NCBI RefSeq assembly: GCF_031822435.1
Contig: NZ_JAVQLW010000001.1
Span: 1,309,501 to 1,373,500, forward strand
Length of the DNA stretch: 64,000 nucleotides
Direction: 5' to 3'
Source of the DNA: Paracoccus sp. MBLB3053
GTDB taxonomy: Bacteria; Pseudomonadota; Alphaproteobacteria; Rhodobacterales; Rhodobacteraceae
This document shows, piece by piece, positions 17,834-27,389 of this stretch. The stretch's first letter is position 1. Every line of letters starts with the position of its first letter. The position numbers and the translations under genes were made by a program. The notes below the pieces were generated by a model. That model worked only from the letters and a program-made list of their open reading frames with translations. It searched no databases and had not been told where the DNA came from.

Positions 17834-19174
17834 ATGTCAGACAATCCCGTCGCGCTCATCGTTCTGGCAGCAGGTCAGGGCAGCCGGATGCAATCGGATC
17901 TGCCCAAGGTATTGCATCGCCTGGGAGGAGTTCCCCTTGTCGGCCATGCACTTGCCGCCGGCCGCGCCCTCGAGCCAGAGCTTGTCGTCGTGGTGGCGGG
18001 ACATGGCGCTGAGGCGGTCGCGAAGGCCGTGGCCAAGCTTGATCCCGATGCGGCGATCGCCCTTCAGGCAGAGCAGCTTGGCACGGGCCATGCCGTCCAG
18101 CAGGCCATGCCGCTGCTTGAGGGGTTCGAAGGTCGCGTCATCGTTCTTTACGGCGACACACCCTTCATCGGCGAGGATACGCTGCTGGCGCTGTCCAGCC
18201 ATCACGCGGACGTTGTGGTGCTGGGTTTCGAGGCGGCCGATCCCGGCCGCTACGGTCGACTTGTAACCGGGCCGGACGGGTTGGAGCGGATCGTCGAATA
18301 CAAGGATGCGGATGAGGCGACCCGTGCGATTCGCCTGGTAAACTCGGGCGTCCTGGCGGCCGATGCCTCCTTGCTGCGTGCCCTGCTGCCAAGGCTCGGC
18401 AATGACAACGCGTCCGGGGAATACTACCTGACGGACATCCCCGCCCTGGCCCGCGCCGAGGGGCGGCGCGTGGAGGTCGTGACCTGTGACGAAGCCGAAA
18501 CACTCGGGATCAACACCCGCGCCGAGCTTGCCGCCGCCGAGGCCGCTTTCCAGTCGCGCGCCCGAACTGATGCGCTGGAAGACGGGGTAACGCTGACCGA
18601 TCCTGCGACAGTCTGGTTCGCGCTCGACACCTATATCGGCCGCGACGCGATCATCGGGCAGAATGTGGTCTTTGGCCCCGGCGTGACAGTGGAAAGCGGA
18701 GCCGAGATCCTGCCCTTCTGCCACTTGGAAGGCTGCCATGTCAGCGCCGGCGCGACTGTCGGCCCCTTTGCCCGGCTGCGTCCCGGCGCGGAGCTGGGCG
18801 GCGATGTCCATGTCGGCAATTTCGTCGAGATCAAGAACTCGGTTCTGGATGAAGGCGTCAAGGTCGGCCATCTGACCTATCTCGGCGACGCCCATATCGG
18901 CGAGGCCACGAATATCGGCGCAGGCACCATCACCTGCAATTACGACGGCGTCGGCAAGCATAGGACCGAGATCGGGGCCAATGCCTTCATCGGCTCGGAC
19001 ACGATGCTGGTCGCCCCGGTGCGGGTCGGTGCGCGTGCGATGACCGGCTCGGGTTCGGTCATCACCGAGGATGTGCCCGATGACGCCATGGCCATCGGTC
19101 GCGCACGTCAGGTGACGAAACCCGGCCTTGCCACCCGCCTGATGCAGGCGCTGCGCCAGAAGAAGGGGCAATAA
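17834..19174 (+). CDS. glmU: Bifunctional UDP-N-acetylglucosamine pyrophosphorylase / glucosamine-1-phosphate acetyltransferase
   Basis: 446 aa. The N-terminal uridyltransferase domain starts LIVLAAGQGSRMQSDLPK; after about residue 240 a left-handed beta-helix of hexapeptide repeats forms the acetyltransferase, with the catalytic region near NAFIGSDTMLVAPV. It makes UDP-GlcNAc for peptidoglycan and lipopolysaccharide. One base separates its stop from glmS, so the two hexosamine steps are in one operon. Confidence 0.97.
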   Translation: MSDNPVALIVLAAGQGSRMQSDLPKVLHRLGGVPLVGHALAAGRALEPELVVVVAGHGAEAVAKAVAKLDPDAAIALQAEQLGTGHAVQQAMPLLEGFEGRVIVLYGDTPFIGEDTLLALSSHHADVVVLGFEAADPGRYGRLVTGPDGLERIVEYKDADEATRAIRLVNSGVLAADASLLRALLPRLGNDNASGEYYLTDIPALARAEGRRVEVVTCDEAETLGINTRAELAAAEAAFQSRARTDALEDGVTLTDPATVWFALDTYIGRDAIIGQNVVFGPGVTVESGAEILPFCHLEGCHVSAGATVGPFARLRPGAELGGDVHVGNFVEIKNSVLDEGVKVGHLTYLGDAHIGEATNIGAGTITCNYDGVGKHRTEIGANAFIGSDTMLVAPVRVGARAMTGSGSVITEDVPDDAMAIGRARQVTKPGLATRLMQALRQKKGQ

Positions 19175-19175
19175 C

Positions 19176-20993
19176 ATGTGCGGCATCATCGGTATCCTCG
19201 GCAGCCACGAAGTCTCGCCGCAGCTCGTCGAAGCGCTGAAGCGGCTGGAATATCGCGGCTATGACAGCGCGGGCGTCGCGACGGTCGATGCGTCGGGTCG
19301 GCTTGATCGCCGCCGCGCGGTCGGCAAACTAGTCAACCTTTCGGACCGCCTTGTGCATGAGCCGCTGACAGGCCATGCCGGGATCGGCCATACCCGCTGG
19401 GCCACCCATGGCGCCGCGACCGAGGCCAATGCCCATCCCCATCGCCGCGGTCCCGTCGCCATCGTCCATAACGGCATCATCGAGAATTTCCGCGAACTCC
19501 GTGACGAGATCGTCGCGCTGGGGCTTACGCCGGAATCCGACACCGATACCGAAACCGTCGCGCTGATGACGGCCTGGCACATGTCGCAGGGCCGTTCCCC
19601 CATAGAGGCCGCGCGCGCGACGCTTGCCCGCCTGCATGGCGCCTTTGCGCTTGCTTTCCTGTTCGAGGGCGAAGGCGACCTGATGGTTGCCGCGCGCAAG
19701 GGCAGTCCCCTTGCCGTGGGTCATGGCAAGGGCGAGATGTTCATCGGCTCGGATGCGGTGGCTCTTGCACCCTTCACCGACCGCATCACCTACTTGGAAG
19801 ATGGCGACCACGCGATCATCACCCGCTCGGGTGCCGAGATCTTCAATGCCGCCGGCCAGCCCGCCAATCGCGAGATCCAGCACATCGATGTCGGTGCGAC
19901 CCAGATCGACAAGGCCGGGTATCGTCACTTCATGGCGAAGGAGATCGCCGAACAGCCTGCCGTGCTGGGCGATGCGCTCAGCCACTACATCAAGGATGAC
20001 CGCATCGTACTTCCCGAGGCGATCGACTTTCGCGACGTGGACCGGCTGACCCTGGTCGGCTGCGGGACGGCCTATTACGCGGGCTGTGTCGCGCGTTACT
20101 GGTTCGAAAGCCTCGCGGGCCTGCCCTGCGACCTGGATGTGGCGTCCGAGTTCCGCTATCGCGAGCCGCCGCTTTCTCCGACAAGCTGGGCCATGTTCAT
20201 CAGCCAGTCGGGCGAGACAGCGGATACGCTGGCCGCGCTGCATTATGCTCGCGACAAGGTCGCAAGGACGGTGGGCGTGGTGAATGTGGGCACTTCGGCC
20301 ATTGCGCGGGATGCCGATATCGCGTTGCCGACGTTGGCGGGGATCGAGGTTGGCGTGGCCTCGTCGAAAGCATTCACGTGTCAGCTTGCCGTTCTGGCTG
20401 TGCTGGCGCTGAAGGCGGCGCATGATCGGGGCCGCCTGACCGATGCCGATCTGCGCCAGCATTTGGCCGATCTGCGAGCCCTGCCGGGACTGCTCAATCA
20501 GGTCCTGACGATCAGCGACGAATGCCGCAGCCTGTCGGGCTGGCTTTCCGAAGCGCAGGACGTTCTCTACCTGGGACGCGGTCCGCTTTATCCGGTTGCG
20601 CTGGAAGGCGCGCTGAAGCTCAAGGAACTCAGCTACATCCATGCCGAGGGCTATGCCTCGGGTGAGCTCAAGCATGGCCCAATCGCGCTGATCGACCGCA
20701 ATGTCCCGGTGGTCGTGCTCGCGCCGCGCGATGCGCTTTTCGACAAGACCGTCTCGAACATGCAGGAGGTGATGGCTCGTCATGGTCAGGTCCTGCTGAT
20801 CTCGGACGCAGATGGCATCAAGAAGGGGGGGCATGGGGTCCATGCCAGCCTGACGCTGCCATCAGGTGGAGGCGCGTTCGAAGCGATCCTTTATGCCGTG
20901 CCGATGCAATATCTGGCCTATCACACGGCTGTCGCGAAGGGCACGGATGTCGACCAGCCGCGCAACCTGGCAAAATCGGTGACGGTCGAATAG
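19176..20993 (+). CDS. glmS: Glutamine-fructose-6-phosphate aminotransferase (isomerizing)
   Basis: 605 aa. The N-terminal nucleophile is C2 in MCGIIGILG; the glutaminase domain includes HTRWATHGA near 72 and HNGIIENF. Two SIS sugar-isomerase domains follow (about 285-420 and 455-590), with the GCGTAYYAG, SQSGETADTLAAL and SSKAFTCQ motifs. The C-terminus DVDQPRNLAKSVTVE is standard. It makes glucosamine-6-phosphate from fructose-6-phosphate and glutamine. No glmS ribozyme is expected or seen. Confidence 0.98.
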   Translation: MCGIIGILGSHEVSPQLVEALKRLEYRGYDSAGVATVDASGRLDRRRAVGKLVNLSDRLVHEPLTGHAGIGHTRWATHGAATEANAHPHRRGPVAIVHNGIIENFRELRDEIVALGLTPESDTDTETVALMTAWHMSQGRSPIEAARATLARLHGAFALAFLFEGEGDLMVAARKGSPLAVGHGKGEMFIGSDAVALAPFTDRITYLEDGDHAIITRSGAEIFNAAGQPANREIQHIDVGATQIDKAGYRHFMAKEIAEQPAVLGDALSHYIKDDRIVLPEAIDFRDVDRLTLVGCGTAYYAGCVARYWFESLAGLPCDLDVASEFRYREPPLSPTSWAMFISQSGETADTLAALHYARDKVARTVGVVNVGTSAIARDADIALPTLAGIEVGVASSKAFTCQLAVLAVLALKAAHDRGRLTDADLRQHLADLRALPGLLNQVLTISDECRSLSGWLSEAQDVLYLGRGPLYPVALEGALKLKELSYIHAEGYASGELKHGPIALIDRNVPVVVLAPRDALFDKTVSNMQEVMARHGQVLLISDADGIKKGGHGVHASLTLPSGGGAFEAILYAVPMQYLAYHTAVAKGTDVDQPRNLAKSVTVE

Positions 20994-21016
20994 CGCTTGG
21001 CGCTTGTCCTGAGGCC

Positions 21017-21038
21017 GGGGCTGGGCGGAGCCAGCCCC
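21017..21038 (+). terminator. Hairpin after glmS
   Basis: A perfect eight-pair stem GGGGCTGG/CCAGCCCC with a six-base loop, followed by AGTTTG. The T tract is short, so termination may be incomplete. Confidence 0.6.
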
Positions 21039-21159
21039 AGTTTGTCAATTTCGGCGGCACTCACGCCCCGCAAAATCGCATCACCATCCGCAGATCCCTT
21101 GCCTGCGGATGGTCAGGGCCTGGCGAACGGGTGCTGGCCAGATCGACAGGAAGGGATGG

Positions 21160-21846
21160 CTAGTCGTTTTCTCCGACGGCTTTCCAGATCAGGGCGCCGA
21201 TCGCTGCTCCGATCATCGGTGCGACCCAGAAAAGCCACAATTGCATGATCGCCGTGCCCCCACCGAACAGGGCCTGGCTGGTCGACCGCGCCGGATTGAC
21301 AGAAGTGTTGGTGACCGGGATGGAAATCAGGTGGATCAGGGTCAGGGCCAGGCCAATGGCCAAGGGGGCAAAACCGACCGGCGCGCGGCCATGTGTCGTG
21401 CCAAGGATGACGATCAGGAAAAAGGCTGTCAGGACGATTTCGACGATCAGGCCCGACAGCATCGAATAGCCATCCGGCGAGGCCGAGCCGTAGCCATTGG
21501 ACGCGAAAGACCCGAGATCCGCGCCGGTCTTGCCAGAGGCAATGATATAAAGAATGGTCGCAGCAGCGATTGCGCCGACCAGTTGGGCGATGATGTAGGG
21601 AATGACCTTGGCTCCGGGAAACCGGCCCGCCACAGTCAGCCCGACGGTCACGGCAGGGTTGAAATGCCCGCCGGATATTCCGCCAACCGCATAGGCCATC
21701 GTCAGTACGGTAAGGCCGAACGCCATGGACACGCCCACGAACCCAATTCCCAATTCGGGAACTCCGGCGGCCAGGACGGCGCTGCCGCAGCCGCCGAATA
21801 CAAGCCAGAATGTTCCGAGGGCTTCCGCGCCCAATTGCTTCTGCAT
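21160..21846 (-). CDS. aqpZ: Aquaporin Z (water channel)
   Basis: 228 aa with six membrane helices and two half-helices carrying NPA boxes at 63-65 and 184-186. The selectivity filter residues F43, H172, T181 and R187 are those of water-selective AqpZ rather than glycerol facilitators. The ATG at 21846 has AGGAG seven bases upstream. It is transcribed convergently to glmS. Confidence 0.95.
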   Translation of the reverse strand: MQKQLGAEALGTFWLVFGGCGSAVLAAGVPELGIGFVGVSMAFGLTVLTMAYAVGGISGGHFNPAVTVGLTVAGRFPGAKVIPYIIAQLVGAIAAATILYIIASGKTGADLGSFASNGYGSASPDGYSMLSGLIVEIVLTAFFLIVILGTTHGRAPVGFAPLAIGLALTLIHLISIPVTNTSVNPARSTSQALFGGGTAIMQLWLFWVAPMIGAAIGALIWKAVGEND

Positions 21847-21963
21847 GATACGACTCCTGATGAGGAATTGCGCCGGCACGATAATGCGATTGCGCGGCCT
21901 GAAAATGGTGTCATCAGGCGTTGTTATCGCGAAGCAATATTCGAATGGCGGGGAGGATTAGAG

Positions 21964-22059
21964 ATGAGCGGTGTTGCAGCCGGGCAGCATTTGAATTCGC
22001 GCGATGAGCCGTTGCCGCCAAAGAAAAAACCGCCCTGCCGAGATGGCAAGGGCGGTTGA
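21964..22059 (+). CDS. Possible 31-residue ORF with strong ribosome site
   Basis: A GGGGAGG lies seven bases before an ATG that opens 31 codons. The product would be hydrophilic with a PPKKKPP stretch and one cysteine. Its last 12 codons are encoded by the hairpin that terminates the minus-strand small gene, so conservation of the end could come from RNA rather than protein. No family is recognised. It could be a real small protein or a chance frame upstream of aqpZ. Confidence 0.25.
   Translation: MSGVAAGQHLNSRDEPLPPKKKPPCRDGKGG
22023..22058 (-). terminator. Rho-independent terminator of the small DUF1127-like gene
   Basis: On the minus strand AACCGCCCTTGCC pairs with GGCAGGGCGGTT (one bulge) and is followed directly by a run of six T. 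This is one of the clearest terminators in the window and shows that the small gene upstream is an independent transcription unit. Confidence 0.85.
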
Positions 22060-22100
22060 ACTTGTGGTCTGCCTTGGGCCGACCCAGGGCGATGGCCTGC

Positions 22101-22253
22101 TCAGAGCTGCATCTGCTTGAAGGCCGCCCGATCAATTCCCAGCGTCTTGAGATCCCGCACCGAGGGAATCCGGTGCATTTCCACGGCCGAGGCGGCATTG
22201 CCGGCTGCGCGGAACGTGCGGAAGACCGAGCGGATGAAATGAAGGACGGACAT
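22101..22253 (-). CDS. Small basic protein, DUF1127-like
   Basis: 50 aa starting MSVLHFIRSVFRTFRAAG. The second half, PSVRDLKTLGIDRAAFKQM, resembles the end of DUF1127 (YjiS-like) proteins, in which a short helix pair ends in a D-L-x-x-L-G-I-x-R-x-x-F pattern. AGG lies eight bases before the ATG and a strong terminator follows. DUF1127 proteins in alphaproteobacteria are small, stress-induced and in some cases act in RNA or phosphate metabolism; no role is assigned here. Confidence 0.65.
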   Translation of the reverse strand: MSVLHFIRSVFRTFRAAGNAASAVEMHRIPSVRDLKTLGIDRAAFKQMQL

Positions 22254-22361
22254 CTTGGTTACCTGCTGAGATCGCTGATTTCTACAGCAGACAGATGTGC
22301 CCTCATCCGTCTTTCCGCAACGCAGCACCCGGTCAAAGCCGCCATGACGCTGCGACATGGC

Positions 22362-22388
22362 AAATCCGGCCCATACCAGGTGGGCCGG
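22362..22388 (-). terminator. Hairpin after tctA
   Basis: On the minus strand CCGGCCCA pairs with TGGGCCGG around a seven-base loop and is followed by ATTTG, 23 bases after the tctA stop. It probably ends the tctCBA transcript, though the T tract is short. Confidence 0.6.
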
Positions 22389-22410
22389 AATGGATGACAA
22401 GTGCGATCTC

Positions 22411-23928
22411 CTAGTCCTCTTCGCCCGCCAGTTGCGAAAGGACCTGCCCCCGGCCACGGGCCCGCAGGATCAAGGGCACGACCAGCGCCAGCGTCGCGAT
22501 CCCAAGTAGGGTTGCGGCGATCGGCGATTGAAGCAGCGTGGTCCAGTCCCCCTGGCTGATCGACAGCGCGCGGCGAAGCTGCTGTTCGGCCATGGGACCA
22601 AGGATCAGTCCAACGACGATCGGCGCGATCGGATAGCCGAATAGCCGCATGACATAGCCCAGGACGCCGAAGCCCAGAAGCATTCCCAGTTCGAAGCTTG
22701 AGGGGTTGGCCCCGATTGTGCCCAGCGTCGCGAAGAGCAGGATACCCGCATAGAGCCAGGGTTTGGGCACGGTCAGCAGCTTCACCCAAAGCCCGATCAT
22801 CGGCAGGTTCAGCACAAGCAGCATGGCATTGGCGATAAGCAGCGAGGCAATCAGCCCCCAGACCAGCGTCGGATTGGTGGCGAAAAGTAGTGGGCCCGGT
22901 TGCAGGCCGAACTGTTGAAAGCCCGCGAGCATGATCGCCGCGGTTGCCGAGGTCGGCAGACCCAGCGTCAGAAGCGGGACCAGCGTTCCGGCGGCCGAGG
23001 CATTGTTTGCGGCCTCGGGGCCCGCGACGCCTTCGATTGCTCCTTCGCCGAACTCCTCGGGGTGCTTGGTCAGCTTCTTTTCGGTCGCATAGGAAAGGAA
23101 GGTGCCGATCTCTGCCCCGCCCGCTGGCATGGCGCCGATGGGAAAGCCCAGGACTGTTCCGCGCAACCAGGGCTTCCATGATCGTGCCCAGTCCTGACGG
23201 CTCATCCAGATCGAACCCTTTACGGCGGTCACCTCGCCGTCTTGCTGGATACGCTGGCCGGCGATGAATAGTGCCTCGCCCACGGCGAACATGGCGACGG
23301 CCATCGTCGTGACCTCGATCCCGTCCAGAAGTTCGGGCACGCCGAATGACAATCGGGTCTGTCCGGTCAGCTGGTCGATGCCGACGCAGGCCAGCGCGAG
23401 CCCGAGAAACAGCGAGGTCAGCCCGCGCAAAGCCGAATCCCCGAAGGCGGCCGAGACGGTGACGAAGGCCAGCACCATCAGCGCGAAATATTCGCGCGGT
23501 CCGAAGACAAGAGCGACCTTGACGATGGTGGGGGCAAGAAAGGCCAGAAGCAGCGTGGCGATCAGCCCTGCGACAAAGGACCCGATGGCGGCCGTTGCAA
23601 GCGCGGGGCCGCCGCGGCCCTTGCGGGCCATCTTGTTGCCTTCGAGCGCGGTGATGATCGAGGCGCTTTCGCCCGGCGTGTTCAGCAGGATCGAAGTCGT
23701 CGATCCGCCATACATTCCGCCGTAATAGATCCCCGCGAACATGATGAGCGAGCCAGCCGGATCAAGCCGGTAGGTGACAGGCAGCAGCAGCGCCACGGTA
23801 AGCGCAGGGCCGATGCCCGGCAGCACGCCGACGGCCGTGCCCAGCGTCACGCCGATCAACGCATACATCAGCATCATCGGCTCGGCCGCGGTGGCAAGGC
23901 CCTGCATCAGGAATTCGAATGCGCCCAT
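22411..23928 (-). CDS. tctA: Tripartite tricarboxylate transporter, large membrane subunit
   Basis: 505 aa with about 12 membrane helices. TctA features are [19 protein letters not shown] near residue 35, [20 protein letters not shown] near 70 and the repeat-like [19 protein letters not shown] near 265. It is the channel of a binding-protein-dependent secondary transporter for tricarboxylates or other carboxylates, driven by an ion gradient. The order binding protein, small subunit, large subunit is the standard tctCBA order; tctB ends three bases before it. Confidence 0.95.
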   Translation of the reverse strand: MGAFEFLMQGLATAAEPMMLMYALIGVTLGTAVGVLPGIGPALTVALLLPVTYRLDPAGSLIMFAGIYYGGMYGGSTTSILLNTPGESASIITALEGNKMARKGRGGPALATAAIGSFVAGLIATLLLAFLAPTIVKVALVFGPREYFALMVLAFVTVSAAFGDSALRGLTSLFLGLALACVGIDQLTGQTRLSFGVPELLDGIEVTTMAVAMFAVGEALFIAGQRIQQDGEVTAVKGSIWMSRQDWARSWKPWLRGTVLGFPIGAMPAGGAEIGTFLSYATEKKLTKHPEEFGEGAIEGVAGPEAANNASAAGTLVPLLTLGLPTSATAAIMLAGFQQFGLQPGPLLFATNPTLVWGLIASLLIANAMLLVLNLPMIGLWVKLLTVPKPWLYAGILLFATLGTIGANPSSFELGMLLGFGVLGYVMRLFGYPIAPIVVGLILGPMAEQQLRRALSISQGDWTTLLQSPIAATLLGIATLALVVPLILRARGRGQVLSQLAGEED

Positions 23929-23931
23929 GGC

Positions 23932-24426
23932 TCAGCCCCTTGCAAAGATCAGATGCTCAAGCGGACCTGCAGGCAGGTGCAGCATCAGAAGCTGGGAAAA
24001 CACGATCCATACGGCAAATGCGCAAACGATGCCGATGGGGATGGTCATGGCGAGGTTTCGTTTGCCGAAGGCGCGGGCGGTGCAGGCGAAAAGAACGCCC
24101 GTTGCGATCGAGAAGCCCGCCACATGCAAAAGCAGCAATTGGGCGGCCAGCCCCGCGATGATCCAGAGCACCGGGGGGACGCTCTGTTCGGGACGCTCGG
24201 GGAAGTCACCCTTGAGCGCGGCGATCACGGTCCAGGCGGAAAGGCCAAGCAATCCCAAGGCGACGACACGCGGGACACTGGCTGGGCCAACGCCGGAATA
24301 GCCACCGAGGTCGGCCAGGCGCGAGCTGTCCCACAGGATCACGCCCGCGACCACGGCCAGACCCGCGGCGATGACGAGCGCCGCCTTGTCGCGGCGGCGC
24401 TTTTGTTGCGGATCAATCGACGTCAT
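23932..24426 (-). CDS. tctB: Tripartite tricarboxylate transporter, small membrane subunit
   Basis: 164 aa with four predicted membrane helices (about 16-33, 48-64, 75-112 as a pair, 122-145). TctB subunits are poorly conserved; the assignment rests on size, topology and position between tctC and tctA. Its ATG overlaps the tctC stop (ATGA), so translation is likely coupled. Confidence 0.9.
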   Translation of the reverse strand: MTSIDPQQKRRRDKAALVIAAGLAVVAGVILWDSSRLADLGGYSGVGPASVPRVVALGLLGLSAWTVIAALKGDFPERPEQSVPPVLWIIAGLAAQLLLLHVAGFSIATGVLFACTARAFGKRNLAMTIPIGIVCAFAVWIVFSQLLMLHLPAGPLEHLIFARG

Positions 24427-25364
24427 TTCACCAGGCCGATATCCTTGAGAACGGCCTCGGTCGAGGTGACGTCCTTTTCAAGCTGGGCATCGAAATCGGC
24501 GCCCGACAGGTAGGTGTCCGCCCAGCCCTTGTCCGCAAGCTGTTTCTGCCAGTTCTCGGACTGCACCATCTTTTCGATATCGGCCGTCACCTTGGCCTTT
24601 TGTTCATCCGACAGGCCCGGTGCTGCGGCAACCATGCGCCAGTTCTGCAATTCGACATCAAGCCCGGCCTCCTTCAGCGTCGGCGCATCCACACCCTCGA
24701 CCCGCTCGGGTGCGGTCACGGCCAGCAGGCGAAGCGTGCCTGCCTTGATCTGCGCTTCGAATTCGCCCAGACCAGAAACACCCGCTGTCACCTGATTGCC
24801 GAGGATCGCGGCCAGAGCCTCACCACCGCCCGAATAGGCGATGTAGTTGATCTTGGTCGGATCGACCCCGGCGGCCTTGGCGATCAGGCCCACGGCGATA
24901 TGGTCGGTCCCGCCGGCCGAGCCGCCGGCCCAGCTGACCGCGCCCGGATCGGCCTTGAGCGCTTCGACGAGGCCCGCCATGTCCTGGATGGGCGATGCGG
25001 CGGGAACGACGATGGCCTCATATTCGCCGGTCAGGCGGGCAATCGGGGTCACGTCCTTGAGCGAGACGGGGGCGTTGTTCGTCAGGATGGCCCCCACCAT
25101 GACATAGCCGCCGACGATCAGCGTATCGGGATCGCCCTTGTTCTGGCTGGCGAATTGCGCAAGCCCGATCGTGCCGCCGGCGCCGGGCACGTTTTGCACC
25201 TGCACCGAGTTCGAGATGCCTTCTTCCTGCATCACGGTCTGCATGGTGCGGGCAGTCTGGTCCCAGCCACCACCGGGGTTGGCGGGCGCGATGATGGTGT
25301 AATCGGCCATGGCAGGCATGGCGACGGCGCCGGCAAACAGGCTGGCGAGAACGAATTGCTTCAT
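24423..25364 (-). CDS. tctC: Periplasmic binding protein of the tripartite tricarboxylate transporter (Bug family)
   Basis: 313 aa. A signal peptide ([20 protein letters not shown]) precedes the mature start [20 protein letters not shown], which is the TctC/Bug ligand loop. [13 protein letters not shown] near 60 and [15 protein letters not shown] near 145 are the second loop region. GGAGG lies before the ATG. It captures a carboxylate, probably citrate-like, and delivers it to TctAB; the exact ligand cannot be read from sequence. Confidence 0.94.
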   Translation of the reverse strand: MKQFVLASLFAGAVAMPAMADYTIIAPANPGGGWDQTARTMQTVMQEEGISNSVQVQNVPGAGGTIGLAQFASQNKGDPDTLIVGGYVMVGAILTNNAPVSLKDVTPIARLTGEYEAIVVPAASPIQDMAGLVEALKADPGAVSWAGGSAGGTDHIAVGLIAKAAGVDPTKINYIAYSGGGEALAAILGNQVTAGVSGLGEFEAQIKAGTLRLLAVTAPERVEGVDAPTLKEAGLDVELQNWRMVAAAPGLSDEQKAKVTADIEKMVQSENWQKQLADKGWADTYLSGADFDAQLEKDVTSTEAVLKDIGLVK

Positions 25365-25557
25365 GACATCCTCCGCAATGCGCCGGGTCGGCCATCGCCA
25401 CCCGGTCGCTCAGGTCTTGTTTTTCTGGTCTATCCCCGGCCTCTCCCAAAGCACGGGGTTCCTCCTCTGGTCGGCGCTATCGGCCGGACCATCTATGGTT
25501 CGACCACAGGAACCTGTCATCGACCTGACGCCGCCTGAAAAATCTTCGCCCGGCGGT

Positions 25558-26637
25558 CTAACGGCCTGAAATCGCCTCGTTCCACCGCGCCAGCAGGCGG
25601 GCTCTGGTGGATTGGTCCAGATAGGCCAGAAGGCCCGGGCTGACCGGCACCGGCTTCAGGCGCAGCCCCGCCAGATCCTGCATCCCGCCTGCGGGCGATT
25701 GCTGCCCCGCGACCTCAAGACTGACCGCCGATAGCCGAAGCGTCCGTGACAGCAGGGTCTGCCCTTCGTTCGACATGAGATAGGCCAAGAATTCCGCGCC
25801 AAGATCCGGCCTCTTCGCCCCCGCAGGGATCAGTGCCACGCGCGAGACGACGACGGTGAAGTCGCGCGGCAGGATCAGCCCGAGGTCGGGATGCTGCCGG
25901 GCCCATTCCGCCGTGTAGGAACCCAGCAGGTTATATCCGATCGCCAGCCTGCCATCCGAAATCCGCTCCAGAAGTTCGCTTGTCGTCGGAAATTGCTGCA
26001 CGCCCGCGCGTCCCATGGCAGCGACCACCTGCCAGATTCCGGGATACAGTTCCTGGTCGCGGGCCATGAACAGGTAGCCGACGCCCGATCTCGATATGTC
26101 GTAGGTGCCGATGCGGCCCTGCGCCTTGTCCGGGTTCTCAGCCATCCACCGCATGAGGTCGGCGCGGGTCGCGGGCGGATCGGCCTGCGCGAAACTGGGC
26201 CTGTGATAGGCAAAGACGGCCGGTTCGAACGTCAGGGCATAGGCCGTGTCGCGCCAATTCGCCCAGTCGGGCCAAGTTGGCGTGTCTGCCGTGACGACCG
26301 GCCGGGCATATCCATCATTGGCCAGCTTGACCTGTAGATCCATCGCCGAGGAAAAGGCGAAATCCGTCGTTCCGGTTCCGGCATCCGTCTCTTCGACAAT
26401 CCGCCGGTGCAGATCACCGGTCAGCAGGTTTTCATACCGGATCGCTATTTCGGGATGCCGGCGCTGGAATGCGGACAGAATGATCTCGGCTCGATCATCG
26501 TCGAGCGAGGAATAGATCGAAAGTTCGGTATCCGTTTCACCCGAAGGCGCCGGAAACATGCGTGTCTGCGCTGCTGCGATGGCTGGAAGCAGTGCGAAAG
26601 CGACGGCGATGGCGGACAGGAGGGCTGACAGACGCAT
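25558..26637 (-). CDS. Periplasmic solute-binding protein (iron/phosphonate-type SBP fold) beside TctDE
   Basis: 359 aa from the ATG at 26637, which gives a normal signal peptide (MRLSALLSAIAVAFALLPAI, cleavage after AAA). The mature protein has the ELSIYSSLDDDRAEIILSAF start of family 1/6 solute-binding proteins, DFAFSSAMDLQVKLANDGY near 95 and a late segment with LAYLMSNEGQTLLSR. No permease or ATPase of its own is nearby. It lies between tctC and the divergent response regulator gene, so it may be a ligand-presenting partner of the sensor kinase. The family call is from visible motifs only. Confidence 0.8.
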   Translation of the reverse strand: MRLSALLSAIAVAFALLPAIAAAQTRMFPAPSGETDTELSIYSSLDDDRAEIILSAFQRRHPEIAIRYENLLTGDLHRRIVEETDAGTGTTDFAFSSAMDLQVKLANDGYARPVVTADTPTWPDWANWRDTAYALTFEPAVFAYHRPSFAQADPPATRADLMRWMAENPDKAQGRIGTYDISRSGVGYLFMARDQELYPGIWQVVAAMGRAGVQQFPTTSELLERISDGRLAIGYNLLGSYTAEWARQHPDLGLILPRDFTVVVSRVALIPAGAKRPDLGAEFLAYLMSNEGQTLLSRTLRLSAVSLEVAGQQSPAGGMQDLAGLRLKPVPVSPGLLAYLDQSTRARLLARWNEAISGR

Positions 26638-26717
26638 GGTCGCGCGAGATTGCCCGACCGCAAGCCCGTTCACAAGCTCTGCGCAGGGGGATAGGTTCGG
26701 CACATGGGGGAGGCACC

Positions 26718-27389
26718 GTGCGTATATTGCTGGTCGAGGACAATCTTTCGCTGGCCGAGGGGCTCTCGGCGCTGCTCAGGCAATCCGGCTATGCGCTTGA
26801 TGTTGTGCATGACGGCGCCTCGGCCGAGGCGCTTGCCGCGGCCGAGAGCTTCGATCTGGTCATTCTCGACCTGAACCTGCCGCAGATGGACGGGTTGGAG
26901 GTGCTGCGGGCGATGCGGGCCCGGCGGAACCCGGCAGCGGTGATGATCCTGACCGCAAGAGGTGCGCCCGAAGAGCGGGTGCGTGGGCTCGATCTTGGTG
27001 CTGATGACTACCTGATCAAGCCCTTTGACATCGGCGAATTCGAAGCGCGAATCCGGTCATTGCTGCGCCGGCAGGTCGGAATGAAGACGGCGACCGTGAG
27101 CTTTGGCGGGCTCACCTTCGATCAGAGCAGTCGCAGCTTTGCCATCGGCGAACAGCTTCTGGACTTGCCTGCCCGCGAACGCGGCCTGCTGGAATTGCTG
27201 ATCACCCGCGCCGGGAAGGTGGTGCCTCGCGAAACGATCGTGCAATCGCTGACCTCGCTCGAGGATGATCGGTCGGCCAATGCGATCGAGCAATATGTCA
27301 GCCGTCTGCGCAAGCGGCTCGCGCCTGCGGGGCTGACAGTGAGGACCGCGCGCGGCATCGGCTATTATCTGGATCGGGCAGCGTCCTGA
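26718..27389 (+). CDS. tctD: OmpR-family response regulator (TctD-like)
   Basis: 223 aa. The receiver domain has the acidic pair E7-D8, phospho-acceptor D51 in VILDLNLPQMDG, T near 80 and K near 102 (LIKPFD). The C-terminal winged helix begins near 125 and ends VRTARGIGYYLDR. Start is GTG at 26718, with GGGGGAGG four to five bases upstream; longer in-frame starts would run into the divergent binding-protein gene. The gene overlaps tctE (TGATG). Divergent placement next to tctCBA suggests it activates that transporter. Confidence 0.9.
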   Translation: MRILLVEDNLSLAEGLSALLRQSGYALDVVHDGASAEALAAAESFDLVILDLNLPQMDGLEVLRAMRARRNPAAVMILTARGAPEERVRGLDLGADDYLIKPFDIGEFEARIRSLLRRQVGMKTATVSFGGLTFDQSSRSFAIGEQLLDLPARERGLLELLITRAGKVVPRETIVQSLTSLEDDRSANAIEQYVSRLRKRLAPAGLTVRTARGIGYYLDRAAS

